Positions 8,266 to 17,240 of a stretch of 64,000 nt of DNA are shown here, in pieces (position 1 is the first letter of the stretch; every line of letters starts with the position of its first letter). This stretch comes from Palleronia sp. THAF1 (GTDB taxonomy: Bacteria; Pseudomonadota; Alphaproteobacteria; Rhodobacterales; Rhodobacteraceae): positions 2,709,001 through 2,773,000 of the forward strand of contig NZ_CP045420.1 in assembly GCF_009363795.1 (NCBI RefSeq). The letters run 5' to 3'. The position numbers and the translations under genes were made by a program. The notes beneath the pieces were generated by a model. The model searched no databases. It saw only the letters and a list, made by a program, of their open reading frames with translations, and was not told the origin of the DNA.

Positions 8266-9369
8266 ATGAGCCTGAACACCTACGGACACCTCTTCCGCGT
8301 CACCACTTGGGGCGAAAGCCACGGCCCTGCCCTGGGCGCGACGGTGGATGGCTGCCCGCCGGGTGTGGCGCTGACCGAGGCTGACCTGCAGGTCTGGATG
8401 GACAAGCGCAAACCGGGGCAAAACCGCTATACCACCCAGCGGCAGGAAGCGGATGCGGTGGAAATCCTGTCGGGTGTCTATGAGGGCCAGACCACGGGCA
8501 CACCCATTCAACTGGCGATCCGCAATACGGACCAGCGCTCGAAGGACTATGGCGACATCGCCGAGAAATTCCGCCCCGGCCATGCCGATATCACCTACTG
8601 GCAGAAATACGGCATCCGTGATCCGCGCGGCGGCGGGCGGTCTTCGGCGCGCGAGACGGCGGCGCGCGTGGCTGCGGGCGGGGTGGCGCGGGCGGTGCTT
8701 GGGTCGATGGTGCCGGATATGAAGATCACCGGCTACATGGTGCAGATGGGCCCGCACCGCGCGGACCCGTCGCACTACGACTGGGACCAGATCGAACAGA
8801 ATCCCTTTTGGACCCCCGACGCCGAAGCCGCCGAGGTCTGGGCCGCCTACCTCGACGCGCTGCGCAAATCGGGCGACTCGGTCGGCGCGTTGATCGAGGT
8901 CCGGGTATCCGGCGCACCCTCAGGCTTGGGCGCGCCGGTCTATGCCAAGCTCGACACCGATCTTGCCGCAGCGATGATGTCGATCAACGCCGTGAAGGGT
9001 GTCGAGATCGGCGATGGCATGGCCGCCGCTCTATTGACGGGATCAGAGAACGCGGACGAGATCTCCATGGGACCGGACGGGCCGGTCTACGGCTCGAACC
9101 ATGCGGGCGGCATTCTGGGCGGGATTTCCACCGGGCAGGATATCGTCGTGCGGTTCGCCGTGAAGCCGACGTCTTCGATCTTGACGACTCGCAAGACGAT
9201 CACGAAGGCGGGCGACCCCGCCGAAATCATCACCAAGGGCCGTCACGATCCCTGCGTCGGCATCCGCGCCGTCCCGGTGGCCGAGGCGATGGCAGCAGCG
9301 GTGATGCTGGATCATTTGTTGCTCCACCGCGCGCAGGTTGGAGAGGGTCCGCGCGGTCGGATCGGTTAA
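8266..9369 (+). CDS. aroC: Chorismate synthase
   Basis: FMN-dependent lyase converting 5-enolpyruvylshikimate-3-phosphate to chorismate, the last common step of aromatic amino-acid synthesis. The 367-residue protein is full length. Family signatures seen are GESHGPALG near residue 16, [14 protein letters not shown] near residue 103, [17 protein letters not shown] near residue 123 and [15 protein letters not shown] near residue 278. It stands alone between divergent tspO and a convergent dehydrogenase, and ends in a G/C hairpin plus gene-end repeat. Confidence 0.97.
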   Translation: MSLNTYGHLFRVTTWGESHGPALGATVDGCPPGVALTEADLQVWMDKRKPGQNRYTTQRQEADAVEILSGVYEGQTTGTPIQLAIRNTDQRSKDYGDIAEKFRPGHADITYWQKYGIRDPRGGGRSSARETAARVAAGGVARAVLGSMVPDMKITGYMVQMGPHRADPSHYDWDQIEQNPFWTPDAEAAEVWAAYLDALRKSGDSVGALIEVRVSGAPSGLGAPVYAKLDTDLAAAMMSINAVKGVEIGDGMAAALLTGSENADEISMGPDGPVYGSNHAGGILGGISTGQDIVVRFAVKPTSSILTTRKTITKAGDPAEIITKGRHDPCVGIRAVPVAEAMAAAVMLDHLLLHRAQVGEGPRGRIG

Positions 9370-9424
9370 GGGGGCGCTGCCCCCGCGCTTCGCGCTCCCC
9401 CGAGGTATTTCAAGAACGATGAAG
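9370..9424 (+). repeat. Gene-end hairpin and repeat copy 1 (behind aroC)
   Basis: Directly after the aroC stop are a perfect hairpin GGGGGC-GCT-GCCCCC (9370-9384), a second short hairpin GCGC-TTC-GCGC (9385-9395), and CGAGGTATTTCAAGAACGATGAAG (split here as CGAGGTATTTCA, 9401-9412, and AGAACGATGAAG, 9413-9424). The last part recurs behind three other genes in this window. It may act as a terminator or processing signal. Confidence 0.6.
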
Positions 9425-9426
9425 CG

Positions 9427-10554
9427 TTAGTCAAAGACGATGACCTGCCGGATCGCCTCTCCGGCGGCGAGGCGCTCGAAACCCTCGTTGATGTCTTCCA
9501 GCTTGATCCGGTGGGTCATCAGCTTCTCGATCGGCAGGCGCCCCGCCATCATCAGTGCGGCGAAACGCGGAATGTCGCGCTTGGGGACGCAGGAGCCGAC
9601 GTAGCTGCCCTTGAGGGTCTTTTCGCTGACGGTCAGAGCCGAAACCGGGATCGACAGCGCGTCGGCGGGGTTTGGCAGACCAGCCGTTACGGTCGTGCCG
9701 CCGCGTTTGGTGGCGTCCCACGCGAATTTCAGCGCCTTGGCAGAACCTGCCAGTTCCACCGCCAGATCGACGCCACCGCCGGTCAGCTTTTGCAACTGCT
9801 CCAGCGCGTCGGGCGCGGCCGGGTCGATGGCGTGGTGCGCGCCCAGCGACAGCGCCGTTTCGCGCTTGTCTGCCGCGATATCGACGGCGACCACCGGCTG
9901 CGCGCCGCCTGCGAGTGCGGCCAGCAGGCCCGCCAGACCAACACCGCCCAAACCGACGATGGCGCAGCTTTGCCCCGCCTTCAGCGCCCCGGAATTCAGC
10001 ACCGCGCCCGCACCGGTTAGCACCGCGCAGCCAAGCAACGCGGCTTGCTCCAGCGGGATGTCGGTGGCGATCTTCACCGCGGATCCCTGGTCGATCACCA
10101 CGCGGTCCGAGAAGGCCGAGACGCCGATGTGATGGTCGATCTTGGTGCCGTTCACGCTGATCTTGCGCTCTCCCGACAGAAGCGTGCCGCTGGCTGCGGC
10201 CCCGGCGGCGGGCTGACACAGGGCCGGGCGGCCTTCGGCGCAGGGCAGACACTGGCCGCAGGACGGCACGAAGACGAGAACAACGTGATCGCCGGGAGCG
10301 AAGCGGGTGACGTTTGCGCCGACCTCTTCGACGACGCCGGACGCTTCGTGCCCCAAAGCCAGCGGCATGACGCGCGGTCGGTCGCCGTTGATGGATGACA
10401 GGTCAGAGTGGCAGACGCCCGCCGCCGCTATCTTCACGCGCAAGTCGTTGGGGCCGGGGTCGTCCAGCATCGCCTCGACGATCTTCAGCGGCTGCGAGTC
10501 GGTATAGGGGCGCGGCAAGCCCATCTCGGACAGCATGGCGATACGTGTTCTCAT
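9427..10554 (-). CDS. Zinc-dependent (class III-like) alcohol dehydrogenase
   Basis: 375-residue medium-chain dehydrogenase. Catalytic-zinc ligands are Cys in GVCHSD near residue 38 and His in GHEASG near residue 69. A structural-zinc lobe CGQCLPCAEGRPALC follows near residue 102 but is compact. The NAD-binding motif GLGGVGLAG lies near residue 193. The start at 10554 is supported by GGGAGGG seven bases upstream. The substrate cannot be read from sequence; resemblance is to NAD-dependent aryl/aliphatic or glutathione-dependent formaldehyde-type enzymes. It is a single gene convergent with aroC, downstream of DUF1491. Confidence 0.88.
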   Translation of the reverse strand: MRTRIAMLSEMGLPRPYTDSQPLKIVEAMLDDPGPNDLRVKIAAAGVCHSDLSSINGDRPRVMPLALGHEASGVVEEVGANVTRFAPGDHVVLVFVPSCGQCLPCAEGRPALCQPAAGAAASGTLLSGERKISVNGTKIDHHIGVSAFSDRVVIDQGSAVKIATDIPLEQAALLGCAVLTGAGAVLNSGALKAGQSCAIVGLGGVGLAGLLAALAGGAQPVVAVDIAADKRETALSLGAHHAIDPAAPDALEQLQKLTGGGVDLAVELAGSAKALKFAWDATKRGGTTVTAGLPNPADALSIPVSALTVSEKTLKGSYVGSCVPKRDIPRFAALMMAGRLPIEKLMTHRIKLEDINEGFERLAAGEAIRQVIVFD

Positions 10555-10597
10555 CGGTCCCTCCCGTTTTGCCGGGATCATGGACCGAGCTTGCGGA

Positions 10598-10936
10598 TCA
10601 GGCCAGCCCGTCTTCGTCCAGAAGCGTGCGGCCCGCGCGATCCTCGACCTCGATCACCCAGATGTCCGGGTCGGATCGGCGTTGGGCGGCAATGGCATCA
10701 TCGACGTCACGCTCGGCCCCTGCGGCGAAGGTGATCCAGACGCGCGTATCGGTCTCGAAGTCCCACTGTCGCTGGAAGGCCTTTGCCTGACCGTCCAGCG
10801 TCGCGCATTTCACCAAAACCGCACCGGCCGTGTCGTCGCCGCGTGCCACCACGAAGGCGGGGATATCGGCAAGCGACAGCCGCCGCAGATAGGCTGCGAC
10901 CCAAAGGCCACTGGCCAGCCGTGGGCTACTCGGCAT
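10598..10936 (-). CDS. DUF1491 family protein
   Basis: 112-residue soluble protein of an alphaproteobacteria-restricted family with no known function. Recognisable features are RLASGLWVAAYLRRL at the N-terminus, a central AFVVARGDDTAGAVLVK and the C-terminal GRTLLDEDGLA. The ATG at 10936 overlaps the era stop by 11 bases, so it is translated from the lepB-rnc-era transcript. Its conserved place behind era hints at an RNA or ribosome-linked role, but nothing in the sequence proves this. Confidence 0.8.
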   Translation of the reverse strand: MPSSPRLASGLWVAAYLRRLSLADIPAFVVARGDDTAGAVLVKCATLDGQAKAFQRQWDFETDTRVWITFAAGAERDVDDAIAAQRRSDPDIWVIEVEDRAGRTLLDEDGLA

Positions 10937-11828
10937 CGCGGATATCGAGGCCCATTTCCGTGTAGCGGTCGGCATCGTCCAGCCAGCCGGGGCGGACCTT
11001 TACTTGCAGGAACAGGTGCACGGTGCGGCCCAGAAACTCTGCCATCTCGGCGCGGGCGGCCTGGGACACAGCCTTGATCGTCTCGCCCTTCTTGCCCAGC
11101 ACGATTCCCTTGTGGCCGTCGCGAATGACGTAGATCAGCTGGGAAATCTTTACCGACCCGTCGTCCTTTTCCTCCCACGCCTCGGTTTCCACCGTCAGCT
11201 GGTAGGGCAGTTCCTGATGCAAGCGCAGGGTCAGCTTTTCGCGCGTCATTTCGGCGGCGATCATGCGCAGCGGCAGGTCGGCGATCTGCTCTTCGGGATA
11301 GAGCCACGGGCTTTCAGGCAGGCGTTCGGCCAGGGCGCGGCGCAGATCGTCGGTGCCGTGACCACGTTCGGCGCTGATCAGGAAGGTATCGGCGAAGGCG
11401 AAGCGGTCGTTCAGCTTCTTGGTCAGCGCCAGCAGGGCGGGCGATTCGACCCGGTCGATCTTGTTGATGGCAAGGATGACGCCTTTGGCCTCACGCTCTT
11501 CCAACGAGGCGATGACCGCTTCGACCCCGTCCGTCAGACCGCGATGTGCCTCGACCAGCAGGACCACCAGATCGGCGTCGGCGGCCCCGTTCCAAGCGGC
11601 GGCAACCATGGCGCGGTCCAAACGGCGACGCGGGCGGAACAGGCCGGGCGTGTCAACGAAGACCAGTTGCGCATCGCCCTCCATCGCCACACCCCGGATA
11701 CGAGCGCGCGTCGTCTGAACCTTGTGCGTCACGATCGACACCTTCGCGCCGACCATCCGGTTCAGCAGCGTCGACTTGCCCGCATTGGGCTCTCCGATCA
11801 GGGCGACGAATCCGGCGCGGGTGGTCAT
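10926..11828 (-). CDS. era: GTPase Era
   Basis: 300-residue essential GTPase that binds the 3' end of 16S rRNA and helps 30S assembly. G1 is GEPNAGKST near residue 12, G3 is DTPG near residue 59, G4 is NKID near residue 121, and the C-terminal KH domain includes GHKGIVLGKKGETIK near residue 243. Length matches the family. It follows rnc in the minus-strand operon, separated only by an inserted EamA transporter gene. Confidence 0.97.
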   Translation of the reverse strand: MTTRAGFVALIGEPNAGKSTLLNRMVGAKVSIVTHKVQTTRARIRGVAMEGDAQLVFVDTPGLFRPRRRLDRAMVAAAWNGAADADLVVLLVEAHRGLTDGVEAVIASLEEREAKGVILAINKIDRVESPALLALTKKLNDRFAFADTFLISAERGHGTDDLRRALAERLPESPWLYPEEQIADLPLRMIAAEMTREKLTLRLHQELPYQLTVETEAWEEKDDGSVKISQLIYVIRDGHKGIVLGKKGETIKAVSQAARAEMAEFLGRTVHLFLQVKVRPGWLDDADRYTEMGLDIRDAE

Positions 11829-11846
11829 GGGGCGTGTCCTTCGATG

Positions 11847-12734
11847 TCAGGCGGGTGGTTCTAGCCGGGATCGGCGGGCGGGACCAGAGGTCGCCAAGGT
11901 GTAGATGCCGCTGCCGACGATCAAGACCGCGCCGATCAGCATGATGGCGTCGGGGCGTTCGGCGAAGATCAAGAACGCCAGGATTAGCGCGACCAGCAAG
12001 CGAGCGTAACGGAAGGGGGCGACGACCGAGACCTCTCCGCTGCGCATGGCGCGTGTGAGAGCGGTATAGGCAAGGACACCGACGCACCCCGTGGCAAGCA
12101 GGCGGATCAGGGCGCGGGCGTCTGGCGCCTGGCTAACAGGCTCGAAAAGGGTGATGATTGCGCCCGCCAAGATGACCATGGCGAAGCCGGATGTGCCCAG
12201 CTGGCGTGCCGACAGGCTGGGGGCAGAAGCGCGGGTGGCCAGGTCTCGGCCCGCGAAGCCCAGCATCCCGCCGACGGCAAACAGAAGCGCGGGGCTGAAG
12301 TCCGCACCCCATGGCCGCAGGATCAACAGCACGCCCGCGAACCCGACTCCCATGGCCACCCAACGTGCGCGGCCAACGTGTTCTCCCAGGATCAGTGCCG
12401 CCCCTGCCGTCACGACCAGCGGCGCGGCTTGCAGGATGGCAGACGTCGTCGCGAGCGGCGCGAAGGCCAGCGCGAGGGCGAAGAACAGGCGTCCGCCGGT
12501 CTCACACACCGAACGCCACAGAAGCGGGGTGGAGAACAGGGCACGGGGCCAGACGGATTCGCGCGCGTGCATCGACAGCGCAACGAACAGCGCCGTCCCA
12601 ACCAGCCCGAAGATCAACGTGCCGACTCCGGCAGAGACGCTGGCGGTGGCGGATTTGAACAGGGCGTCCTCGATCCCGAAGCCGATCATGGCCAGCACCA
12701 TGAAGGCGCTGCCGATCAGGTTGGGCGATCTCAT
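11847..12734 (-). CDS. EamA/DMT-superfamily transporter
   Basis: 295-residue inner-membrane protein with ten hydrophobic segments arranged as two EamA repeats (first from residue 5, second from about 150). The substrate is unknown; drug/metabolite transporters of this type often export amino acids or other metabolites. The start MRSPNLIGSAF at 12734 removes an arginine-rich extension read from rnc. It sits between rnc (17 bp after its stop) and era (18 bp before its start) and so is probably co-transcribed with both, a break in the usual rnc-era adjacency. Confidence 0.88.
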   Translation of the reverse strand: MRSPNLIGSAFMVLAMIGFGIEDALFKSATASVSAGVGTLIFGLVGTALFVALSMHARESVWPRALFSTPLLWRSVCETGGRLFFALALAFAPLATTSAILQAAPLVVTAGAALILGEHVGRARWVAMGVGFAGVLLILRPWGADFSPALLFAVGGMLGFAGRDLATRASAPSLSARQLGTSGFAMVILAGAIITLFEPVSQAPDARALIRLLATGCVGVLAYTALTRAMRSGEVSVVAPFRYARLLVALILAFLIFAERPDAIMLIGAVLIVGSGIYTLATSGPARRSRLEPPA

Positions 12735-12750
12735 GGCGCGACGGGGGGTG

Positions 12751-13431
12751 TCATCCCTCGACCTGCGCCAGAAGGGCCGCCGCCGCCTTCTGCTGGGCCT
12801 CACGCTTCGACTTGGCCGTCGCCTCGGCAGTCTGTCCGCCCTTCAGCTTTGCCGCGATGGTGAAGACAGGCGCATGATCGGGGCCGCTTCGCGCGACCTC
12901 GACGTATTCGGGCGGGGGCAGCTTGCGGGCCTGCGCCCATTCCTGCAGCGCGGTCTTGGGATCGCGGGCATCAGCCTCAACCCCATCGATTCGTCCGCCC
13001 CAAAGGCGCAGGATCACCTGCCGCGCCGCCTCGAACCCGCCGTCCAGATAGACGGCGGCGATCACCGCCTCCATCGCGTCGCCCAGAAGCGCTTCCTTCC
13101 GCCGTCCGCCAGACATCATCTCTGACCGGCCCAGCCGCAGCACCTCGCCCAACTCAATCGACCGCGCGACCTCGGCACAGGCTTCCTTGCGCACAAGCGC
13201 ATTGAACCGGGGGGCAAGCTGGCCTTCGGCGGCCTTGGTGTCGGCCTCCAGCAGCGCCTCTGCCATGACCAGCCCCAGCACCCGGTCGCCCAGGAATTCC
13301 AGACGCTGATTGTCCGGACGGGTGGCACTGGCGATAGAGCCATGCGTCAACGCACGGATCAGCAATTCGGGGCGGGCGAAGTCATGGCCCAACCGCCCCG
13401 CAAGCGCGGATTGCTCGGCCGTCAGGCTCAC
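12751..13431 (-). CDS. rnc: Ribonuclease III
   Basis: 226-residue double-strand-specific endoribonuclease processing rRNA and mRNA. The signature [15 protein letters not shown] near residue 41 holds the catalytic Glu/Asp, and [18 protein letters not shown] near residue 115 holds the second acidic pair. A C-terminal dsRNA-binding domain covers about residues 150-225 ([18 protein letters not shown]). It overlaps the lepB stop by four bases (ATGA). Confidence 0.96.
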   Translation of the reverse strand: MSLTAEQSALAGRLGHDFARPELLIRALTHGSIASATRPDNQRLEFLGDRVLGLVMAEALLEADTKAAEGQLAPRFNALVRKEACAEVARSIELGEVLRLGRSEMMSGGRRKEALLGDAMEAVIAAVYLDGGFEAARQVILRLWGGRIDGVEADARDPKTALQEWAQARKLPPPEYVEVARSGPDHAPVFTIAAKLKGGQTAEATAKSKREAQQKAAAALLAQVEG

Positions 13432-14210
13432 TCGATCTTCTCATAGAAACGGTCGGGACGCCACGTCCAGAAGAACAGCATGGACCGGCCAGCGGACGAA
13501 AAGATCACCCGGTCCGCGCGACCGATCAAGTTCTCGAACGGCACGAACCCGACGCCCATCGCGTTCTGGCTGACGCGGCTGTCGGTCGAGTTGTCGCGGT
13601 TGTCGCCCATGAAGAAGAACTGTCCTTCGGGCACCGTATAGACTGGCGTGTTATCCAGACGGCTTTCGCGGACGTTCAGGATCGAGTGGGCGGGGCCATC
13701 GGGCAATTGCTCGATGAACTTCTCCTTGATGCACTCTCCCCCCAGCGCCACGCCAGCGTTTGCGCATTGCGGCAGGTTGCCCAGTGGGCCCTGCTTCTCG
13801 AAGGTCTCGACGAAAGTGCCATCGGGCGTCTGCTCAGCGGCGCGATCGTTGATGTACAGCACGCCGTCGCGCACCTGCACCGTATCACCCGGCAGGCCGA
13901 TCAGACGCTTGATGAAGTCGCTGCCCGTCACCGGATGGCGGAACACGACAACATCGCCACGGTCGGGTTGCGATCCGAACCAGCGACCGTCGATGAAGGT
14001 GCAGACAGAGAACGGGCAGGAATACTGCGAGTAGCCGTAGGTCATCTTGTTGACGAACAGGAAGTCGCCGACCAGCAGCGTGTCCTTCATGGACCCCGAC
14101 GGAATCCAGAAGGGTTGGAAAAACAGCGTGCGGAAAATGCCCGCGATCAGCAGCGCAGAGACAACCGTCTTCACGGTCTCCAGAATGCCGCCGTCTTTTT
14201 CCTTGGCCAT
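13428..14210 (-). CDS. lepB: Signal peptidase I
   Basis: 260-residue membrane-anchored leader peptidase that removes Sec and Tat signal peptides. One N-terminal membrane segment precedes box B, with the catalytic serine in [14 protein letters not shown] near residue 37. The catalytic lysine lies in [11 protein letters not shown] near residue 98, and box E is [11 protein letters not shown] near residue 203. Position next to rnc is typical for Rhodobacterales. Confidence 0.97.
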   Translation of the reverse strand: MAKEKDGGILETVKTVVSALLIAGIFRTLFFQPFWIPSGSMKDTLLVGDFLFVNKMTYGYSQYSCPFSVCTFIDGRWFGSQPDRGDVVVFRHPVTGSDFIKRLIGLPGDTVQVRDGVLYINDRAAEQTPDGTFVETFEKQGPLGNLPQCANAGVALGGECIKEKFIEQLPDGPAHSILNVRESRLDNTPVYTVPEGQFFFMGDNRDNSTDSRVSQNAMGVGFVPFENLIGRADRVIFSSAGRSMLFFWTWRPDRFYEKIE

Positions 14211-14265
14211 GCCGCGTGGTCCCCATTGGAATGCCGCGCTTCAATGGGCGGGGGCGGTGGTGGTG

Positions 14266-14772
14266 TCAATCCTCGGGGTCCGGCACGTCGGACGGATCGG
14301 CATAGAGGCGCAGCACGTCATCCTGCATCACCGGCCCGGCCCAGCCGAAGGGCGCATCGGCTGCGGCGGCAAAATCCTGCAGCGACAGACCGTGGTAGGC
14401 GAAATAGCGATCCCGCACGGCAGGGCGGCCGGCGGCAAAGATGACACGTTCGATCCCGGCCATGCCGATGGCGCCGACGCACATCTCACAGGGTTGAAGG
14501 GTCGTGACGATGGACGCTCCTTTCAGGCCCTTCTCCGGGTTATCGGCGGCGGCATTCGCCATCGCGACGATTTCGGCGTGGCGCGAGGGGTCGTCGTCCA
14601 CATGCACTTCGTTATCGCCCCAGGCGATCACCTCGTCGTCCATCAGGATGGCCGCGACGATGGGCGCGCGGTCGTCGTGGCTTTCGCTGATCTCGAATGC
14701 GCGGCGGATGGCTTTACCCAAGGCGGCGCGCTCTGCGTCCGTCGGTTCGATCTGGTGGTCGGTGTCGGACAT
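14266..14772 (-). CDS. Cytidine/guanine-type nucleoside deaminase
   Basis: 168-residue CDA-fold zinc deaminase. The zinc site HAEIVAM near residue 64 supplies His and the proton-shuttling Glu, and PCEMC near residue 93 supplies two cysteines. The C-terminal extension and ISESHDDRAPIVAAIL resemble guanine deaminase/CMP-dCMP deaminases more than tRNA-specific TadA, so the substrate is open. The ATG at 14772 has GGAGAGG about six bases upstream. It lies between acpS and lepB, on the same strand, but the flanking gaps (95 and 55 bp) allow separate transcription. Confidence 0.85.
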   Translation of the reverse strand: MSDTDHQIEPTDAERAALGKAIRRAFEISESHDDRAPIVAAILMDDEVIAWGDNEVHVDDDPSRHAEIVAMANAAADNPEKGLKGASIVTTLQPCEMCVGAIGMAGIERVIFAAGRPAVRDRYFAYHGLSLQDFAAAADAPFGWAGPVMQDDVLRLYADPSDVPDPED

Positions 14773-14830
14773 GAAGCCTCTCCTCGCTGTGACCCCGGCC
14801 AACGGCCCGGTCGGTACGCGGTTCCTGCGA

Positions 14831-14866
14831 CTTCATCGTTCCGTAAATACCTCCGCCGGAGGCGGT
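14831..14866 (-). repeat. Gene-end repeat copy 2 (behind acpS)
   Basis: Read from acpS outward on the minus strand, two bases after its stop codon comes a palindrome CCGCCTCCGGCGGAGG, followed by TATTTACGGAACGATGAAG. The last part matches the copy behind aroC (TATTT, then GAACGATGAAG). The hairpin followed by TATTT resembles a short intrinsic terminator. Confidence 0.55.
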
Positions 14867-14867
14867 T

Positions 14868-15272
14868 CTAACGGCTGACAGGCAGAGCCTCTATCACCAC
14901 GAAGGCCTGCGCCCAGGGATGGTCGTCGGTCAGCGTGACGTGGATGATCGCCTCGTGCCCTTCCGGCGTCATCTGCGCCAGTCGGTCGGCGGCCCAGCCG
15001 GTTACATGCATGACGGGCTGGCCGGTCGGCAGGTTCGTCACCGCCATATCTTTCCAAGCGATCCCCATGCGCAGGCCTGTGCCCAGTGCCTTCGAACATG
15101 CCTCTTTCGCCGCCCAGCGCTTGGCGTAGGTGCCGGGGGTGTCCTGACGTCGCACTGCCTTGCGCTGTTCGGTGTCGGTGAACACGCGGTTGCGGAAGCG
15201 GTCGCCAAAGCGGTCGAGCACGCCCGCGATGCGCTCGATATTCGCCAGATCGGTGCCGATTCCCAAGATCAT
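14868..15272 (-). CDS. acpS: Holo-[acyl-carrier-protein] synthase
   Basis: 134-residue phosphopantetheinyl transferase that activates ACP for fatty-acid synthesis. The N-terminal [12 protein letters not shown] carries the metal-binding Asp, and the second motif is [18 protein letters not shown] near residue 50. Length matches the trimeric AcpS family. The start overlaps the stop of the upstream small exported protein gene (ATGA), so the two are coupled. acpS upstream of lepB-rnc-era is common in Rhodobacterales. Confidence 0.96.
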   Translation of the reverse strand: MILGIGTDLANIERIAGVLDRFGDRFRNRVFTDTEQRKAVRRQDTPGTYAKRWAAKEACSKALGTGLRMGIAWKDMAVTNLPTGQPVMHVTGWAADRLAQMTPEGHEAIIHVTLTDDHPWAQAFVVIEALPVSR

Positions 15273-15700
15273 CGCGCGCGGATTACGCCAGTCTGCTGGT
15301 TTATGGTGATCGCCACGGTCGCAGGATCGCTGCCCGCGCCATTGTAGATGCCCACCGGAACCCGCAGCGTCAGACCGGTGGCGGCGTCGTAGCTGGACCG
15401 AACGCCTGTCAGATCGACGCCCGAATACCCGCTGTCACCGTCTTGCGTCAGAAGCTGACAGATCTGAAACGGCTGCTCCGGGTCCGGTGCCAGCACCATG
15501 ACGTAGGACGAACAGCACGCGGGCTCGCCCCCGGTATCCAGCGACAGAAGCGAGATCGCGCCATTGGCGTAGGTGCGCGTGGCGTCCGCAAAGGGCTGCG
15601 TTAGATTGCGCGCATTCGCGGCGAAGTGGTCGCAGTCCACGAAGGACTGCGCCTGCGCGGTGGCGGGCAGAAAAAGCGTAAGGGCGATGACACGAAGCAT
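15269..15700 (-). CDS. Small exported protein of unknown function
   Basis: 143 residues with a signal peptide ([18 protein letters not shown], cleavage after AQA). The mature part has four cysteines (Cys23, a CC pair near residue 62, Cys82), which may form disulfides in the periplasm. No family was recognised. The four-base overlap with acpS shows it is real and co-translated; GGAGAG lies just before its ATG. Confidence 0.75.
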   Translation of the reverse strand: MLRVIALTLFLPATAQAQSFVDCDHFAANARNLTQPFADATRTYANGAISLLSLDTGGEPACCSSYVMVLAPDPEQPFQICQLLTQDGDSGYSGVDLTGVRSSYDAATGLTLRVPVGIYNGAGSDPATVAITINQQTGVIRAR

Positions 15701-15752
15701 GGGGCTCTCCTTTCCCGGTAGACCTAGCGCGGGTTTGCCGCGCGACAGCCCG

Positions 15753-17240
15753 TCAGTTCATCGCCGCGCTCAGGCCCTTGCGTGTTTCGGTCGTCGCCAT
15801 CTGGTCATGCAGCATCTGGAACTGCTCTCGCGCGACCTGCCGCTGGCCGGAGTTGAGATAGGCGTAGGCGCGCATCACGGCCAGATCGCGGCGGATCGAG
15901 CCTGTCAGCTTTTCAAGCGCGTTCAGATAGTTGATCGACTCCTCGAACCGATCCAGCTGGAACGCACGCACGCCACGCTGGTCCAGGATCGCGCCTTCGA
16001 CCTGCACGCGTTGGGTCTGCGTCAGGTTCGTCGATGCAGCCAGCCGCGCGGCGTCTTCCGTCATCCAGTTGGCCAGCAGGGCCAGCGTCATGCCGAAGCG
16101 CGCGTCGCGCTGCACGGTCGCCCCCAAAGGCGCGGTCGAGGCGACGCGGAATGCGGCCAGCGCCTCCAGCGTGCGGTCCTTGTTGTAGGCGCACCACGCG
16201 CGCTCATACAGGATATCGATGGAGCGCGGGTTGGTAGAGCGGGCAAGGCAGCTGGCCCAGTCACCGATCTTGGCAGCGGCGCGCACCGAATCGACCCGTC
16301 CATCGCCCTTGGCGGGCAGTTTGCCAGCAGGAACGGGTTGCGACGGTTGCGTGGCTTGCGTCGTCTGCGCCGGAGCGGGCGTTTGGGCGGGAGCCGCGGG
16401 AACCGCGGGCTTCTGCGCCGCCGGAGCGGGGGCTTCGGCAGTCTGCTTCTGCGGCGCGCCGCCGCCCAGCAAGCGACGCTCGACCACATCGATCGAGGGC
16501 GTCAGCGCGGGACGAGAGCGGCGCGCGTGATCGGCAAGCTCGGACAGTTGCTCGGGGCTGGCGATCTCATTCGACTTTTCCAAAGTGGCCACGACGACAG
16601 AGCTGTCGGTGCAGGACCCCAGAACCCCGCGATAGGTATTCAAAGCACCGTTCGTATCACCCGCTTTGCGCTGCATGACGGCCAGTTGCCACGCGTTGTT
16701 CACACGGTCGCAGCGCAGGATCTGCGGGGTCTTGCGCACCACGTTGATCGCAGTCCCCGCATCGCCCGCAGACACGGCGGCGTCGAAGTTCTGTTGCGCC
16801 TCGCCCAGCGACAGCAGACGCACCATCTCGGTCGGCGGCTCCCAGTTGGGATGGACGCCACGCAGGTGATCCAGTCGCCCGCGTGCGGCGGTGAAGTTGC
16901 CGATCTCGATCAGCTTCCAGATGCGGTTGGCGTCTTCGCCCGGACCAGAGGGCGCGCTGGTAACTTGCTTCAACTCTTCCAAGCTCGCTGGCGGCACCCA
17001 GTCGGGATGAAGCGCGCGCAAGCGGCGCATCTCGGCCTGTGCCGAGCGCTGGTCGCCTTGCTCCAGATAGTAGCGCAGGGCGCGCAATTCGCCCGCCGCC
17101 AGTTCTTCAGCGCGCGCGACTTCAGCCAGCGCGAGGATGCCGAAGATCCCGATCAGGACCGCGTTGCGCACCAGCCGCCATGTAAGACGGGCGGCATCGC
17201 GTGGGCTGGACAGGGGCGCGAAACTCATAGGGGGAAACAT
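15753..17240 (-). CDS. TPR-type cellulose-operon protein without BcsC barrel
   Basis: 495 residues: a short cytoplasmic stretch, one signal/anchor segment (residues 24-44), helical TPR/Sel1-like repeats at about 48-230, an Ala/Pro/Gln-rich linker at about 255-305 and a second helical repeat region to the end. It is the last gene of the bcs operon and probably a periplasmic scaffold. E. coli BcsC has TPRs plus an outer-membrane barrel and exceeds 1100 residues; no barrel is present here. ATG 17240 (GAGG 11 bases upstream) overlaps bcsZ by 16 bases; ATG 17228 would give an ATGA overlap and is a good alternative. Confidence 0.8.
   Translation of the reverse strand: MFPPMSFAPLSSPRDAARLTWRLVRNAVLIGIFGILALAEVARAEELAAGELRALRYYLEQGDQRSAQAEMRRLRALHPDWVPPASLEELKQVTSAPSGPGEDANRIWKLIEIGNFTAARGRLDHLRGVHPNWEPPTEMVRLLSLGEAQQNFDAAVSAGDAGTAINVVRKTPQILRCDRVNNAWQLAVMQRKAGDTNGALNTYRGVLGSCTDSSVVVATLEKSNEIASPEQLSELADHARRSRPALTPSIDVVERRLLGGGAPQKQTAEAPAPAAQKPAVPAAPAQTPAPAQTTQATQPSQPVPAGKLPAKGDGRVDSVRAAAKIGDWASCLARSTNPRSIDILYERAWCAYNKDRTLEALAAFRVASTAPLGATVQRDARFGMTLALLANWMTEDAARLAASTNLTQTQRVQVEGAILDQRGVRAFQLDRFEESINYLNALEKLTGSIRRDLAVMRAYAYLNSGQRQVAREQFQMLHDQMATTETRKGLSAAMN

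Noticed and set aside
15729-15745. GCGCGG/CCGCGC hairpin behind the TPR cellulose gene as terminator
   Set aside because: Short stem without a T tract on either strand; not enough to call.
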